Position numbers and translations under genes: made by a program
NCBI RefSeq assembly: GCF_009807095.1
Contig: NZ_WUCC01000002.1
Coordinates: forward strand, 372,001 to 436,000
From: Rathayibacter sp. VKM Ac-2754
Lineage (GTDB): Bacteria; Actinomycetota; Actinomycetes; Actinomycetales; Microbacteriaceae
Direction of reading: 5' to 3'
Length of the DNA: 64,000 bases
Shown: in pieces, positions 19,264 through 27,645 of the stretch
Numbering within the stretch: the stretch's first letter is position 1
Layout of the letters: each line of letters opens with the position of its first letter
Notes under the pieces: generated by a model
The model's input: the letters and a program-made list of their open reading frames with translations, nothing else
Told to the model about the DNA's origin: nothing
Databases searched by the model: none

Positions 19264-19616
19264 CACGCCACCGCACGCAGATGACGCACCTGCGTCGGCA
19301 CACCCTCGGGCGCGATGATTCCCACGGCGTCGATCCGCAGGTGCCGCGACCGCTCGTGATGCTCGTGCGCCCACGCGTACGCCAGCCGCCGCAGCCTCTG
19401 CGCCTTCGCCCGCGTGATCGCCTCGACCGGCAACCCGAATCGGCTCGAGGACCGCGTCTTCACCTCGACCACCACCAGCGCCGCACCCTCACGCGCCACG
19501 ATGTCGAGCTCACCCTCCCGAACCCGCCAGTTGCGATCCAGGATCTCGAACCCGTGCGCCTTCAAGTGCTCCGCCGCGATCTCCTCGCCACGCCGCCCCA
19601 ACTCGTCCTTGTCCAT
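19263..19616 (-). CDS. YraN/UPF0102 family endonuclease-fold protein
   Basis: The 117-residue protein starts at MDKDELGRRGEEIAAEHL, which is the family N-terminus, so the longer upstream frame is rejected. Family motifs LDRNWRVREGELDIVAREG and VVVEVKTRSS give the PD-(D/E)xK-like core (Glu, Asp, ExK). It is coupled to comM by a 1-nt overlap. YraN usually sits beside comM and rnhB. Here it is separated from rnhB by the 13-kb island. Confidence 0.92.
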   Translation of the reverse strand: MDKDELGRRGEEIAAEHLKAHGFEILDRNWRVREGELDIVAREGAALVVVEVKTRSSSRFGLPVEAITRAKAQRLRRLAYAWAHEHHERSRHLRIDAVGIIAPEGVPTQVRHLRAVA

Positions 19617-19782
19617 GCAGAACCTCCCGCACGAACCGTCCCGCAACGGAGGAGTACTGAGGAGGGGACACCCTCCAACCTGTGGAGAGTTCCACCGGAG
19701 GGTCCGTGGGGAGGACAACTAGACGCCCGCCGCCCGGCTCCGCTAGCCGGTCGCCAGGCGGCTACGAAGCGCCTTAGTCGTG

Positions 19783-20366
19783 TTAGGGGCTAGTTGGGGC
19801 CGAACCGGTCGCGCTGACCTGGTACTCCCCGACAGACGAAGACTGACCACTCACGGTGTTCCAGAGGATGGTGCCGCTAGAGACATCCGGTGTTGAGTCG
19901 AAGCGCACCGTCCTCTGCGTCCATGGACTGGACACGTCAGCAGCCTGAATCGAGCTGCGTGCGAGTACAGCCCCTTGGACGCCAGCGGAGTCGTCACAGA
20001 TCTTCACCAGCACGGTGCCCCGGGTGGCCCGCGTCGAGCGCATGCGTACGTCCGCGCGGGTGATCTGATCGTTTTCGGTGCTTGTGAGCTTCTGAGAGAT
20101 CGCCTGCGAGCCGGGAACCGTCAGGATGGATGCTGAAGCGGTCGATGAGACGGACGCGTTCTGTGCCTCTCCTATGGGCACTGTGTAGTGGCCGAGCCCG
20201 CGGCGGGTATGGTGGCGACCGATCTTGACGAACCGAGCGTCGAACGCTGCGGAAAGCTCGGCGATTGAGATGTCGTCGTTGTCCTCGTGAGTGTTGACGC
20301 CGTCCTTGAAGCTGATCGCCTTCGTCTGCCCCTTGGCAGAGGTGAGTGCGGTGCCCGAAGCGGGAC
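19783..20366 (-). pseudogene. Phage structural protein remnant without usable start
   Basis: The frame is open from before 20366 to a TAA at 19783. Reading starts sensibly just after the adaptor gene stop (motifs KAISFKDGVNTHEDNDD, ELSAAFDARFVKIGRHHTRRG), but no ATG, GTG or TTG occurs before an internal GTG at 20181, deep in the protein. The C-terminal half is Ser/Thr/Val-rich and beta-like, as in tail or virion surface proteins. I read it as a virion gene that lost its start or was frameshifted from its upstream neighbour. No family recognised. Confidence 0.5.
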
Positions 20367-21008
20367 CTAACCACGTCGGCCTCGAAGCGATGACTTGCCG
20401 ACGCGGAACTGGCGTAGGCCGTAGCGCTGGAGCATGTCCTCGGCGAGGTCCTCCACCTTGCGCTCGTGGAGCGAGGCGATGTCGAAGTTCTCGCGATGGC
20501 GCTCGACGCCAGCAAGGCCACCCTCGACGAGGACGTTGCTGAACTCCTCAGGGATGAGCGGAGCTGCGTCGTCTTCCAGGCGCGGTGCTGCCACGCGGTA
20601 GCGAAGACCGATCGTGTAGTCGAGATCGAGTGGACGGTCCCAGTAAAGCTCGCCTGCGTAGTCCGTGTAGGTCGACGGCATGCCGGCTGCGTTGGTGTCG
20701 GGGACTGCGTTGCGCTCGAAGAACGCGCTCGGCTCGACGACCTCTGGCTGACCGTGCGTCGCGGGTGAAGCGACGCTGCTCAGGACGACCTGCAAGATCT
20801 CTTGGTGGCCGATGTCGTACGCGAAGGTCGTGGAGTCGGCGTAGAGCGTCTCGACCAGGCGTGCCTCGGTAAGCGGGAAGCGGTGTCGCCCCAGCACTTC
20901 GTCCTGGGTGCCCTGGAGGTAGCCCCGGACCAGGTCGCGGCTGAACGAAGAGTCTTTCGCCCGTGCGATTACTTTGTCGATGAGTGTGGACACGTTGTAG
21001 TCGGCCAT
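20367..21008 (-). CDS. Phage head-tail adaptor-like protein
   Basis: The 213-residue protein begins MADYNVSTLIDKVIARAKD and is helical and charged throughout. The N-terminal pattern (short helix, L-x-x-A-x-x-D, then RGYLQGTQDEVL) and size fit the phage adaptor proteins that connect the portal to the tail. It lies in the virion module on the same strand as terS and terL. The genes expected between terL and an adaptor (portal, scaffold, capsid) are absent, so the module is broken. Family assignment rests on pattern memory. Confidence 0.55.
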   Translation of the reverse strand: MADYNVSTLIDKVIARAKDSSFSRDLVRGYLQGTQDEVLGRHRFPLTEARLVETLYADSTTFAYDIGHQEILQVVLSSVASPATHGQPEVVEPSAFFERNAVPDTNAAGMPSTYTDYAGELYWDRPLDLDYTIGLRYRVAAPRLEDDAAPLIPEEFSNVLVEGGLAGVERHRENFDIASLHERKVEDLAEDMLQRYGLRQFRVGKSSLRGRRG

Positions 21009-21091
21009 GTTGTTCCCGCGCGACTCGTCCTAGTTGTTTCTAGGATAACAAATCCGATTGCAGCTGCCTAGATCTCGTGTACGATGCGGCC

Positions 21092-21754
21092 ATGCCGTGG
21101 CCCTTCAAGCGTAAACCACCCTTGCCGAAGTACATGCAACGACAGCCGCGTCAGGCTCCTACTTGGCTCAAGTCCGGACTAACGCTCGCGCTTGGAGCAA
21201 TTCTTGCCATCGCTGCCGGCGGCGTGCAGTCTTATATAAGCGGCGATCTCGAATCGGACCGCAATCGAGAGGAGTTTGTCAGAGAGCAACGGGTCCTCGC
21301 ATACTCAGATTTCCGCGCCGCACTACAGCAGCAAGACTCGCTCGTGAGGCAGCTACTACAAAAGGCGAGCAGAAGCTCGGCTTACTCCCTAAACGACTAT
21401 GAAACCGATCTCGTACAACTACAAGAGGCTTCGGATAACCTCGATTCTACTGCTGCGCAGATCGGAATGATTGGAAGCGATGAGACTTCTCAAGCTACCA
21501 ATAGCGCTGTGTTTGCTCACGCAATTTCCTTTGACTCGGTTCGAGATGTATTACTCGACGCAACCACCGAATCTCCTCGGATTAAGGATAGGACGTTCTT
21601 TTCAGACGTAACCTACGCACTGGCTTGCTATTCTGAAAGCTCAGCAACGTTCAACGCGCACGCCCGCGCCGACCTCACCGGCGAAGACTACCAAGGCTCC
21701 TGGTCCGTTACAGACTGTCCGGAAATCTATTTAGCGGACGTGAGTTCGGATTAA
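21092..21754 (+). CDS. Single-pass membrane protein, orphan, on opposite strand in phage module
   Basis: The 220-residue product (ATG at 21092; a GTG at 21077 is possible) has a basic N-terminus (about 30 residues), one TM at about residues 32-50 and a helical domain that is probably extracytoplasmic, with two Cys near the end (ALACYS, TDCPE). Codon use is markedly AT-richer than neighbouring core genes. It lies opposite to, and exactly between, the truncated terL and the adaptor gene, a typical position for an accessory (moron) gene. No family recognised. Confidence 0.6.
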   Translation: MPWPFKRKPPLPKYMQRQPRQAPTWLKSGLTLALGAILAIAAGGVQSYISGDLESDRNREEFVREQRVLAYSDFRAALQQQDSLVRQLLQKASRSSAYSLNDYETDLVQLQEASDNLDSTAAQIGMIGSDETSQATNSAVFAHAISFDSVRDVLLDATTESPRIKDRTFFSDVTYALACYSESSATFNAHARADLTGEDYQGSWSVTDCPEIYLADVSSD

Positions 21755-21769
21755 TACAAGAAAAGGCAC

Positions 21770-22621
21770 TCAGTTGTGCACGGGCATCGTTGCCTCGTAC
21801 GGCACCTTCGCGATGCGCTTGTCCTCCTGCGCCCGCCGCATGGCTGAGCCGAAGTATGCACCAGCGACGGGGCTGTCCCACGAGCAGTAGTACTCCTGGT
21901 CGACGAAGGCATTGGCCTCCTCCTCGCTCTGACCACGCGCCAGGAAGCGTGCCACCGCACCAGCACGGATGCGTTCCATCTGCTCGGGCTTGAAGACGTT
22001 CGTCTCAGTTACGGGCAGGATCGACACGTAGACGGTCGGGTCCTTCTTCCACGCCTCGAGCATGCCCTTGGCGGCGCTGTCGCCGTTGCTGGTCATGTTG
22101 ACGATGAGGATCCCGCCGTTGGCCTCCAGGATCGGCTCGATGATGTCGATGACGCTGGGGTCCATCGCCTGGAACTCGGACAGCACGAAGAGCTTAGAGT
22201 TGCCACCGCGGAGGCGACCCGGCTTGTGCGCTGAGATGATGCGGATCGAGCCGCCTGTGATCAGTTCGATGCGCTTGAGCGAGTCGTTCAGCCCGTCATC
22301 GTTGGCGTGCCGGCGGACGCGTAGGTCCTCGGGCACGAAGTCGGTGAAGCGCAGGCCGTCGTTGGTGTAGCTCTCCCAGAGGTTGTCGCGGCTCATGTCG
22401 CTCGTCGGGAACGCGTACTTGGTGGTCATCGGCTGCTCGGCAGTACGCTCGATCGCCATGTTCCAGTTGGTCATGTCCTTGCCAGCACGGCGGTGCCAGT
22501 TGAAGACGAAGTTGCGGTAGCTCTTGCCCTTGTGCGCACCCGTGCCGTGGAACGCATCCCAGGCGTCCTCCTGGTAGTAGCGCTTCTTGTAGATGTGCGG
22601 GAGCTTGATCTCTACCGCCAC
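21770..22621 (-). pseudogene. Terminase large subunit, truncated after the ATPase domain
   Basis: The 283-residue frame holds the packaging ATPase: HRRAGKD (Walker-A-like, about residue 45), LFVLSEFQAMD (Walker-B region) and a coupling motif IVNMTSNGD. TerL proteins of this type are normally 450 or more residues with a C-terminal RNase-H-like nuclease. Here translation ends PVHN at the point where the nuclease domain should begin. DNA packaging by this protein is therefore unlikely. It is 3 nt after terS. Confidence 0.75.
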
Positions 22622-22624
22622 GAG

Positions 22625-22978
22625 CTAGTCCTCGCTGCGTGTGATGACAGTAACCGTCTGGTCGCTCTTCTCGGCAACCTCGGCGCGGTCCACGTAGTCG
22701 TGCTTCGCGAGCATCAGCTTGGTGATCGTCGCGTTGAAGCGGCCGTAGAGGCCACCGTTGATGAGGCGGTGCGCTTGGATCTGCATTACACGGTCAAAGA
22801 TGTGGGAAAACTCCTTGCCCATCGGAGTGTCAATCTCAGCCCACGCGTAAAGCGTAGTGCGATCGATGTCGAGGTAGAGACCAGGACCCTCACGAGTAGG
22901 TAGCTCCGCAATGCATTGATCAGCGTAGCGTGCGGCGCGGTCTAGCATTTTTTGCGTCAGTTTAGTGGGTCTTGCCAT
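22625..22978 (-). CDS. Terminase small subunit-like DNA-packaging protein
   Basis: The 117-residue protein reads MARPTKLTQKMLDRAARYAD, then LYLDIDRTTLYAWAE, a helix-turn-helix-like stretch, and FNATITKLMLAKHDYVDR. These are characteristic of phage small terminase subunits that bind the packaging site and dock TerL. It lies immediately before terL on the same strand, as expected. With TerL truncated it probably no longer packages DNA. Confidence 0.7.
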   Translation of the reverse strand: MARPTKLTQKMLDRAARYADQCIAELPTREGPGLYLDIDRTTLYAWAEIDTPMGKEFSHIFDRVMQIQAHRLINGGLYGRFNATITKLMLAKHDYVDRAEVAEKSDQTVTVITRSED

Positions 22979-22987
22979 ATGCCTTTG

Positions 22988-23530
22988 TTATAACACATCA
23001 TCATACTTTGGTATGGACGAAGCATGGCGGTGCGTCTTGCGATGCACGCGCTCCGGCATGTACTTCAGGGTGTCAAGATGACGCACCCAATGCACACCAT
23101 GACTGTCGGCAAACTCTAGAAAAAACTCGGATAGCTCGTGCTCTTCTTTGTATATCAGTTCAACACTGCGAGACGAGTCCTTGAGAATGGGGCCATCTTC
23201 CCCGCGCACGGTGTACGGATTCTGATGGCTGTCGCGTCGAGCGTGCACAGGAATGTAGGAGGTCTCTGAGATGTCTTCCGGTCCGGCCACGCTCGCCCAG
23301 ATAATCGGTTCTGTCCCGGAGTTGTGGACGTTGACCGTCAGCTTCCACTCAAGAACTCCGATGTTCGTCAGGTGCCTCGTGATGTTGATTTGAGTCCACG
23401 AAGCGAAGGCATCCGCGGGTCTTCTTCTCGACCTCGTCCGATCGTCAAACAAGAGTTTCAGACCGAGGCCGAATGCGGCGAGAGTTCCAACCCCGCTCAC
23501 CCAGTCAGCAACGCTTCCCCATTCAATCAC
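22988..23530 (-). CDS. Single-pass membrane protein with beta-rich domain (architecture family member 1)
   Basis: This is a 180-residue protein. The short N-terminus MIEWGSVADWVSGVGTLAAF leads into one TM (about residues 12-29), a basic stop-transfer stretch (RTRSRRR) and a beta-rich cytoplasmic domain with NVHNSGTEPIIWASVAG. The C-terminus is basic with several His. It follows the next gene with a 4-nt overlap, and the two share the same layout. Function unknown; such anchors are frequent in actinophage and prophage accessory genes. Confidence 0.65.
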   Translation of the reverse strand: MIEWGSVADWVSGVGTLAAFGLGLKLLFDDRTRSRRRPADAFASWTQINITRHLTNIGVLEWKLTVNVHNSGTEPIIWASVAGPEDISETSYIPVHARRDSHQNPYTVRGEDGPILKDSSRSVELIYKEEHELSEFFLEFADSHGVHWVRHLDTLKYMPERVHRKTHRHASSIPKYDDVL

Positions 23531-24102
23531 AGCTCACCCGTCCGCTTCTGCTCTCGCATGTTTGCGACAACCCTCTGTCGGTGGAGTTCCATCCTCACAT
23601 CGAAGAGCTTCGCCTCCAGCCAGCTCATCTGCCGCTGCTTTGTTCTCCACGCCTCTAGCCACCGTCGCGAATGGTACGAACCATCCTTCAGACGGCGGTG
23701 CCACCTACGACCGTTCCCGTCTGAAAAGCTGATGACGGGGTCGTACTTCTCGGGATGAATTGATTCGTCAATAGAAGTCATCTTGGACTCCCCTGGCTCG
23801 AGCACGAGATCCATCACAGGAAGGCTAACTGGCGCAATGCTCTCGTACCGATATTGATCCTGGTCGTCGAAATAGCCGACTGAGGCAGAGTAGATAGGTG
23901 AGTCGCCAGTGTTGTGCGCGATAATCTCGAAGGTTGTAATCTCCGTATCGACATCCTGTGCAAGATGAGAGACGACGCGGAACCGCTCAGCGAGGGCTCT
24001 CTTCTTCTCGGCAACATCGCGCCTCCAGAGGTAGGCACCGCCGATGAAAGTGGCAGCTGTGGCGGTCGAACCGACCCACTCTGCCCATGACCCAAGTTCC
24101 AT
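23527..24102 (-). CDS. Single-pass membrane protein with beta-rich domain (architecture family member 2)
   Basis: This is a 191-residue protein. MELGSWAEWVGSTATAATF starts a TM (about residues 8-26) followed by WRRDVAEKKR and a beta-rich domain containing EIIAHNTGDSPIYSASVGYFD, parallel to NVHNSGTEPIIWASVAG in its partner. A Trp/Arg-rich segment and a basic helical tail follow. It is the first gene of a translationally coupled pair (4-nt overlap). A duplication with strong divergence is likely. No function known. Confidence 0.65.
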   Translation of the reverse strand: MELGSWAEWVGSTATAATFIGGAYLWRRDVAEKKRALAERFRVVSHLAQDVDTEITTFEIIAHNTGDSPIYSASVGYFDDQDQYRYESIAPVSLPVMDLVLEPGESKMTSIDESIHPEKYDPVISFSDGNGRRWHRRLKDGSYHSRRWLEAWRTKQRQMSWLEAKLFDVRMELHRQRVVANMREQKRTGEL

Positions 24103-24111
24103 GCCCGGAGC

Positions 24112-24366
24112 CTAGCGTTGACCTCCGACGACGTAGTCCAGCAGCTCCTTGGCATGGCAGCGCGTGCACCCTCGCACCACGAAGTGAGCCGAGCCGTGGA
24201 ACCGAGCGTTCTCGACCACTACCGTCTGCTTGAACGAGGCCCACGTGTGCATGCATCCGTTGGCCTTGGTACGAGACGCCACCCGAGCCTGCGACGCAGC
24301 CCTGACCCGAGCGTGCAGCTCAGCGCGGAGGGTGTCGAGGTCCCTGGGGCTCTGACCTACCACCAC
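24112..24366 (-). CDS. Small Cys/His-containing phage protein
   Basis: The product is about 84 residues from a GTG that overlaps the end of the lysozyme-like gene. A helical N-terminus (LRAELHARVRAASQARV) is followed by CMHTWASFK and CTRCHAKEL, which could form a zinc site, around a beta-rich middle. It resembles small actinophage proteins of unknown role. The start is uncertain because there are several GTGs in a row. Confidence 0.5.
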   Translation of the reverse strand: MVVGQSPRDLDTLRAELHARVRAASQARVASRTKANGCMHTWASFKQTVVVENARFHGSAHFVVRGCTRCHAKELLDYVVGGQR

Positions 24367-24955
24367 GTGTTCTCCTTGAACACCGTGCCGTAGTTGTTGG
24401 TGCAGTGTCCGGTGCAGGACCAGTACGCGGCGGCAGCCACCCATGAGCCGTAGCGCTCACGCATGTAACCCGTGAACCAGTCGTCCTGGCAGGCGTAGTC
24501 GGTCAATGAACACGGGAGCTTGCTGCACGGGAGGGCCTGGCCGATCCCGCACGCACCAGACGACGGGTTGATCGCGTCTGGACGGTTGCCGCTCTCGTGC
24601 TGGTAGACGAACGCCTTGGCCTCCGCTTCAGCGTCGATGGCCGGCGCTGCTGTTGAGACAGAGGCTGTGAGCTCGTCTGAGGCCTGCTGGGGCTCGGTGA
24701 GCGCTTCAGGTGGTTCTGGTGCCGTCTGGATGATGGGCGCGGTAGAGACGGCTTCTACTAGCGTTGCTCTAAAGACCCTGCGGCGACCGCTTGCTCGATC
24801 TGGCTCACGTTGTGTGAACGGAGGGTCCAGCCGGTGATGATGCCAGCGAGGGCGAAGGTCATGATGGCGACGATGAACCATGGGAGCGAGACGCTCAACG
24901 CAATGGTTCGAGGCTTTTTTGGTAGGGATGGTTCTTGTGTGTTGGTAGTGCTCAT
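24357..24955 (-). pseudogene. Membrane-anchored transglycosylase-like protein, frameshifted
   Basis: An N-terminal frame (MSTTNTQEPSLPKKPR, then one TM, SQIEQAVAAGS) starts at 24955 with an AAGGA site and stops at about 24761. A second frame begins within the same stretch (RATLVEAVSTAPIIQ), continues through a Pro/Glu linker and ends in a lysozyme-like domain (YQHESGNRPDAINPSSGACGIGQALPCSKL). Joining them needs a single-base shift near GGGTCTTTAGAG. The result would match the chromosomal transglycosylase-like protein at 6.2-6.9 kb in design. Either a mutation inactivated it or a ribosomal slip occurs. Confidence 0.65.
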
Positions 24956-24975
24956 ATTCAATTTTCCTTGCTTAT

Positions 24976-25003
24976 CCATAGTCCGGGAATTTCCGGACTA
25001 TGG
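24976..25003. promoter_or_regulatory. Perfect 11-bp palindrome before the lysozyme-like gene
   Basis: CCATAGTCCGG and CCGGACTATGG flank a 6-nt AT-rich loop, just after a 22-codon open frame and 21 bp before the downstream ATG. It could be a terminator/attenuator hairpin or a dyad operator. No U tract follows it on the minus strand. Confidence 0.5.
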
Positions 25004-25024
25004 ATTTTATTACTTTAGTTGTGC

Positions 25025-25093
25025 TTACTTGACTATTACGAACGTGATCTTATTGGGTGCTCGGTAGTCTGTGATTGCTATTAGGTTAGTCAT
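25025..25093 (-). CDS. 22-residue leader-type peptide
   Basis: ATG at 25093 with AGGAAA 7 nt upstream, encoding MTNLIAITDYRAPNKITFVIVK and ending TAA at 25025. It sits directly between a good promoter and the palindrome before the lysozyme-like gene. The arrangement looks like a leader peptide plus hairpin. There is no run of one amino acid to suggest classical attenuation. Confidence 0.4.
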   Translation of the reverse strand: MTNLIAITDYRAPNKITFVIVK

Positions 25094-25124
25094 GTTGGTG
25101 TTTCCTGTTTATTTGACTGTCTTT

Positions 25125-25153
25125 AGTTAAACACAAGCGTTACATAAAGTCAA
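25125..25153 (-). promoter_or_regulatory. Predicted sigma-70-type promoter
   Basis: On the minus strand TTGACT (25153-25148), a 17-nt spacer and TTAACT (25130-25125) precede the leader peptide and lysozyme-like gene. The surrounding AT-rich stretch (about 25000-25160) contrasts with the rest of the window. Confidence 0.6.
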
Positions 25154-25159
25154 TACTAT

Positions 25160-25993
25160 TTATGTGCGATATGGTGCTTCGCTGGCATATACCTTCACAA
25201 ACCTCTTGAAGCCCAAATCGTTATCGAGCGCCATTCTGATTCCAAACACGGTTTCACTGGTTGCTCCGGGACCGAGAATTACTTCTCGGAGAGGATAGAA
25301 TCCGTCCGCATCAACAGGCCAAGCCAATGACTTGTATCCCATGATTCCTCGCCGACCGTTGCGTACCTCCATCCGCTCACTCTCGACCGAGCCAATTAGC
25401 CGGATCTCTCGCTCTTCTGCAAACGCCTTATGCTTCAAGACGGGAGACTCCCATCCAACCTCGCTTCCGATGGCGTCATACACACGGAGCCAGTGCGGGT
25501 CCTCGTTGTAAGCTCCAGTTCGAATTCTTGCAAGAGCCCGACTAATAATGCCATTCATCAAATCGCTGGCAGTACCAGCATCGTAGATACACTCGCGGAG
25601 CTTCCACTGGTATATGTCCTCAAACATGGACCGGTCAAATCCGAGGGCATAGCCTTGGCCGGGACCGGTGTATCCACGCCACTGACTCAGGGAGTCAGGG
25701 TCTGAGGAGAACGAGACGATGCAGTTGCCGTGGTAAGGCATGTTGTCCAAGTACTCGGCTGCGTGTAGCATCCCGATAACGACGTCATCATTCTCAGGTT
25801 TCTGAGCTTCAAGCTGAAGCGCCGTAGACATGAGTCGGTGAAACTGAAGCAGCTCTTCCGTGTCATTCAAATGAAAAGTGTGCGAAGCCCAAAACTCGCG
25901 ACTCTTGAGCATCCCAAGGGCACCAGCCGCATCGGTGTAGTGCCACATGAGGTCCGAGGGGACAGGACCGGTCCGCGTCTCCAGCTCGTACAT
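25160..25993 (-). CDS. DUF2971 family protein
   Basis: The 277-residue protein starts MYELETRTGPVPSD. DUF2971 hallmarks are visible: WHYTDAAGALGML near the start, SREFWASHTFHLNDTEEL, and SFSSDPDSLSQWRGYTGPGQGYALGFD in the middle. The family's biochemical role is not established to my knowledge. It lies beside a small conserved actinobacterial gene on the minus strand and is AT-richer than the core genome. It is cytoplasmic by composition. The longer upstream frame overlaps the neighbouring gene and is rejected. Confidence 0.8.
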   Translation of the reverse strand: MYELETRTGPVPSDLMWHYTDAAGALGMLKSREFWASHTFHLNDTEELLQFHRLMSTALQLEAQKPENDDVVIGMLHAAEYLDNMPYHGNCIVSFSSDPDSLSQWRGYTGPGQGYALGFDRSMFEDIYQWKLRECIYDAGTASDLMNGIISRALARIRTGAYNEDPHWLRVYDAIGSEVGWESPVLKHKAFAEEREIRLIGSVESERMEVRNGRRGIMGYKSLAWPVDADGFYPLREVILGPGATSETVFGIRMALDNDLGFKRFVKVYASEAPYRT

Positions 25994-26010
25994 GCGCTCG
26001 ACGCTACATG

Positions 26011-26313
26011 TCAGACCCGTCGCACCGCATTTGCCCACACCCACGCATCGAGCTTCGTGCCGTTCGACATGCTCCACTCGATGTGCACCGCTCGGTCGGT
26101 CCACTCCACCGCGAACGCGTCGGTGATGACGGGCTGCTCCTGGAAGCGCACCCAAGCCCGCACGGGAACAGCCGGCCCTCGACGGATCGGATGGTTGGCT
26201 TCGTCGAGCTCAGCGGGCGTGAGGGACACGGGCTCAGGCCTGACCGCCGCCTCCGACACGCGCTGCTGCGTCATACGGTCGTAGTGGTCCTCGTAGCGTC
26301 GGTTCGATCCCAT
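26011..26313 (-). CDS. Small conserved actinobacterial protein
   Basis: The 100-residue protein starts MGSNRRYEDHYDRMTQQRV. The pattern SLTPAELDEANHPIRRGPAVPVRAWVRF, then VEWTDRAVHIEWS and VWANAVRR, is one I recall from many actinobacterial chromosomes and prophages. It is beta-rich, small and basic. Function unknown. It is 17 nt upstream of the DUF2971 gene and probably in the same transcript. Confidence 0.65.
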   Translation of the reverse strand: MGSNRRYEDHYDRMTQQRVSEAAVRPEPVSLTPAELDEANHPIRRGPAVPVRAWVRFQEQPVITDAFAVEWTDRAVHIEWSMSNGTKLDAWVWANAVRRV

Positions 26314-26379
26314 GGCGTCAGACGGTAGTCGAACGTATGTTCGAACGCGAGCGAATGCGGCGTGTCCTACGGTGGTGCC

Positions 26380-26964
26380 ATGACAACGGCAGAGACGGTC
26401 AACGCGTTCCTTCCCCTGCTGTCGATCCCGCTCTTCACAGCAGCCGTTGTCGCCCTCGTACCAATTGCGATACCGACGATCCGTTGGAACCGACGCCTCA
26501 AGAACGAGCTTGCGGTGCTGAAGGATCTCCCGGACGGCGAGCAAAAGGATCGCTTTGAAAGACGCATCGTGGCACAGGCCAAGCGGCTCAACGATTACCA
26601 CGAGCTGATTCCAATCCACGAGAAGGTTCTCACTTGGGTCTCAGTACCCGTGTTTGTCGGACTCACAACTATTACCGCCTTGCAGTGGGACGCGTTTGGC
26701 GAATTCTCGATCCTCGATAATCTTCTGACGGCTCTTGTGATACTCATCGGTTTTGCGGCCACTTTGGGAGCGTTCACCGGACGTACTTCTGGGCTTATGA
26801 ATGGAGAAGCGTACCGCGCTTACATGCGAAACGAAATAAAGGGCATGAAACGTCAGACTGCCAGAAGAACCGCGCGTCGTAGGCTCAGGGGCATGAAGAA
26901 AGCAGAAAAGCGTGCCAACGCAAACAGACCCACTGTCGAGCGCGTAACAGGCTCGGGGAGTTAG
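26380..26964 (+). CDS. Two-region integral membrane protein with basic tail
   Basis: About 194 residues from the ATG at 26380 (a GTG at 26362 is the alternative). TM1 is at about residues 9-33, a charged helical stretch (about 35-85) follows, then TM2 and TM3 at about 92-150, and a strongly basic helical tail (KRQTARRTARRRLRGMKKAEKR). It points away from the DUF2971 block. No family recognised. A phage membrane accessory protein is possible. Confidence 0.6.
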   Translation: MTTAETVNAFLPLLSIPLFTAAVVALVPIAIPTIRWNRRLKNELAVLKDLPDGEQKDRFERRIVAQAKRLNDYHELIPIHEKVLTWVSVPVFVGLTTITALQWDAFGEFSILDNLLTALVILIGFAATLGAFTGRTSGLMNGEAYRAYMRNEIKGMKRQTARRTARRRLRGMKKAEKRANANRPTVERVTGSGS

Positions 26965-27360
26965 TACTGAAGCATTCCCTTAGTGGGGTGCAGTCGGTCG
27001 GTTCTTCAAGGATAGCTTGAGTAGCAACTCCCTCATGATCAGTTGAGCACATGTTGCGCACGTTCTGAGCATGTTCTGAACCAGGTTGTGAAGGTGCGCG
27101 GGTTGTTTCCCTTTGATCCCATCAGTACAAAGCAGGCTTTACGATAGCCGAAACACACGCTCCAACTAACGACTGGATTGCGACTTTGAGTCAGTTCTTC
27201 TCTGTACCGACTATTTCGTCGAAGAATGGTATTGACTATTTAGAACATAAGCGCATAATGAGAAGCAGGTAAGACGCGGGACACCAAATAGGTCCGACAG
27301 CGATCCGCCAGAACTCATCAACTTAAATACCGAAGGGGGACGCATAAAGGATATTCACAC
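26965..27360. other. Non-coding AT-rich region upstream of the recombination operon
   Basis: 396 bp without a supportable gene. It contains one good promoter close to its right end and otherwise no recognised site. Confidence 0.5.
27232..27260 (+). promoter_or_regulatory. Predicted promoter of the ERF operon
   Basis: TTGACT at 27232-27237, a 17-nt spacer, then ATAATG at 27255-27260. It lies 100 bp before the first gene of the plus-strand operon. Confidence 0.55.
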
Positions 27361-27645
27361 ATGGAAGAGCAGAACAACTGGCGCATATACAAGAAGCAGC
27401 ACGGACGCCAGCAGATCAAGGCTAGCGACAAATGGGAACCAGCACTCCGCCAGGCGTTGCAGGACCTCGCAGACAGCGAGACACAGCGCTTAGGTAGGAA
27501 GATCTCGGTCTCAACCGTCGTCAGCAACCTCATGACACGCAACGGTGCGTTCGCGATCGAGAAGCGCAAGGAGCTTCGCAAGAACTATTTACAACTGAAG
27601 AAGGAGAACACCAATGACAGCAGAAGGGAGCATCGAGGGCAGTAA
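27361..27645 (+). CDS. Small basic protein before the ERF gene
   Basis: The 94-residue protein is very rich in Lys, Arg and Gln. The middle (ALRQALQDLADSETQRLGRKISVSTVVSNLMTRNG) looks like a ribbon-helix-helix or short helical DNA-binding module. Its 3' end overlaps the ERF gene by 32 nt, so translation is coupled. As first gene after the promoter it may be a regulator of the early operon. This is inference. Confidence 0.6.
   Translation: MEEQNNWRIYKKQHGRQQIKASDKWEPALRQALQDLADSETQRLGRKISVSTVVSNLMTRNGAFAIEKRKELRKNYLQLKKENTNDSRREHRGQ

Noticed and set aside
19617-19782. An attachment site or tRNA at the left edge of the phage genes
   Set aside because: No repeat of this stretch was found at the right end. 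The only matching flanks are the comM copies.
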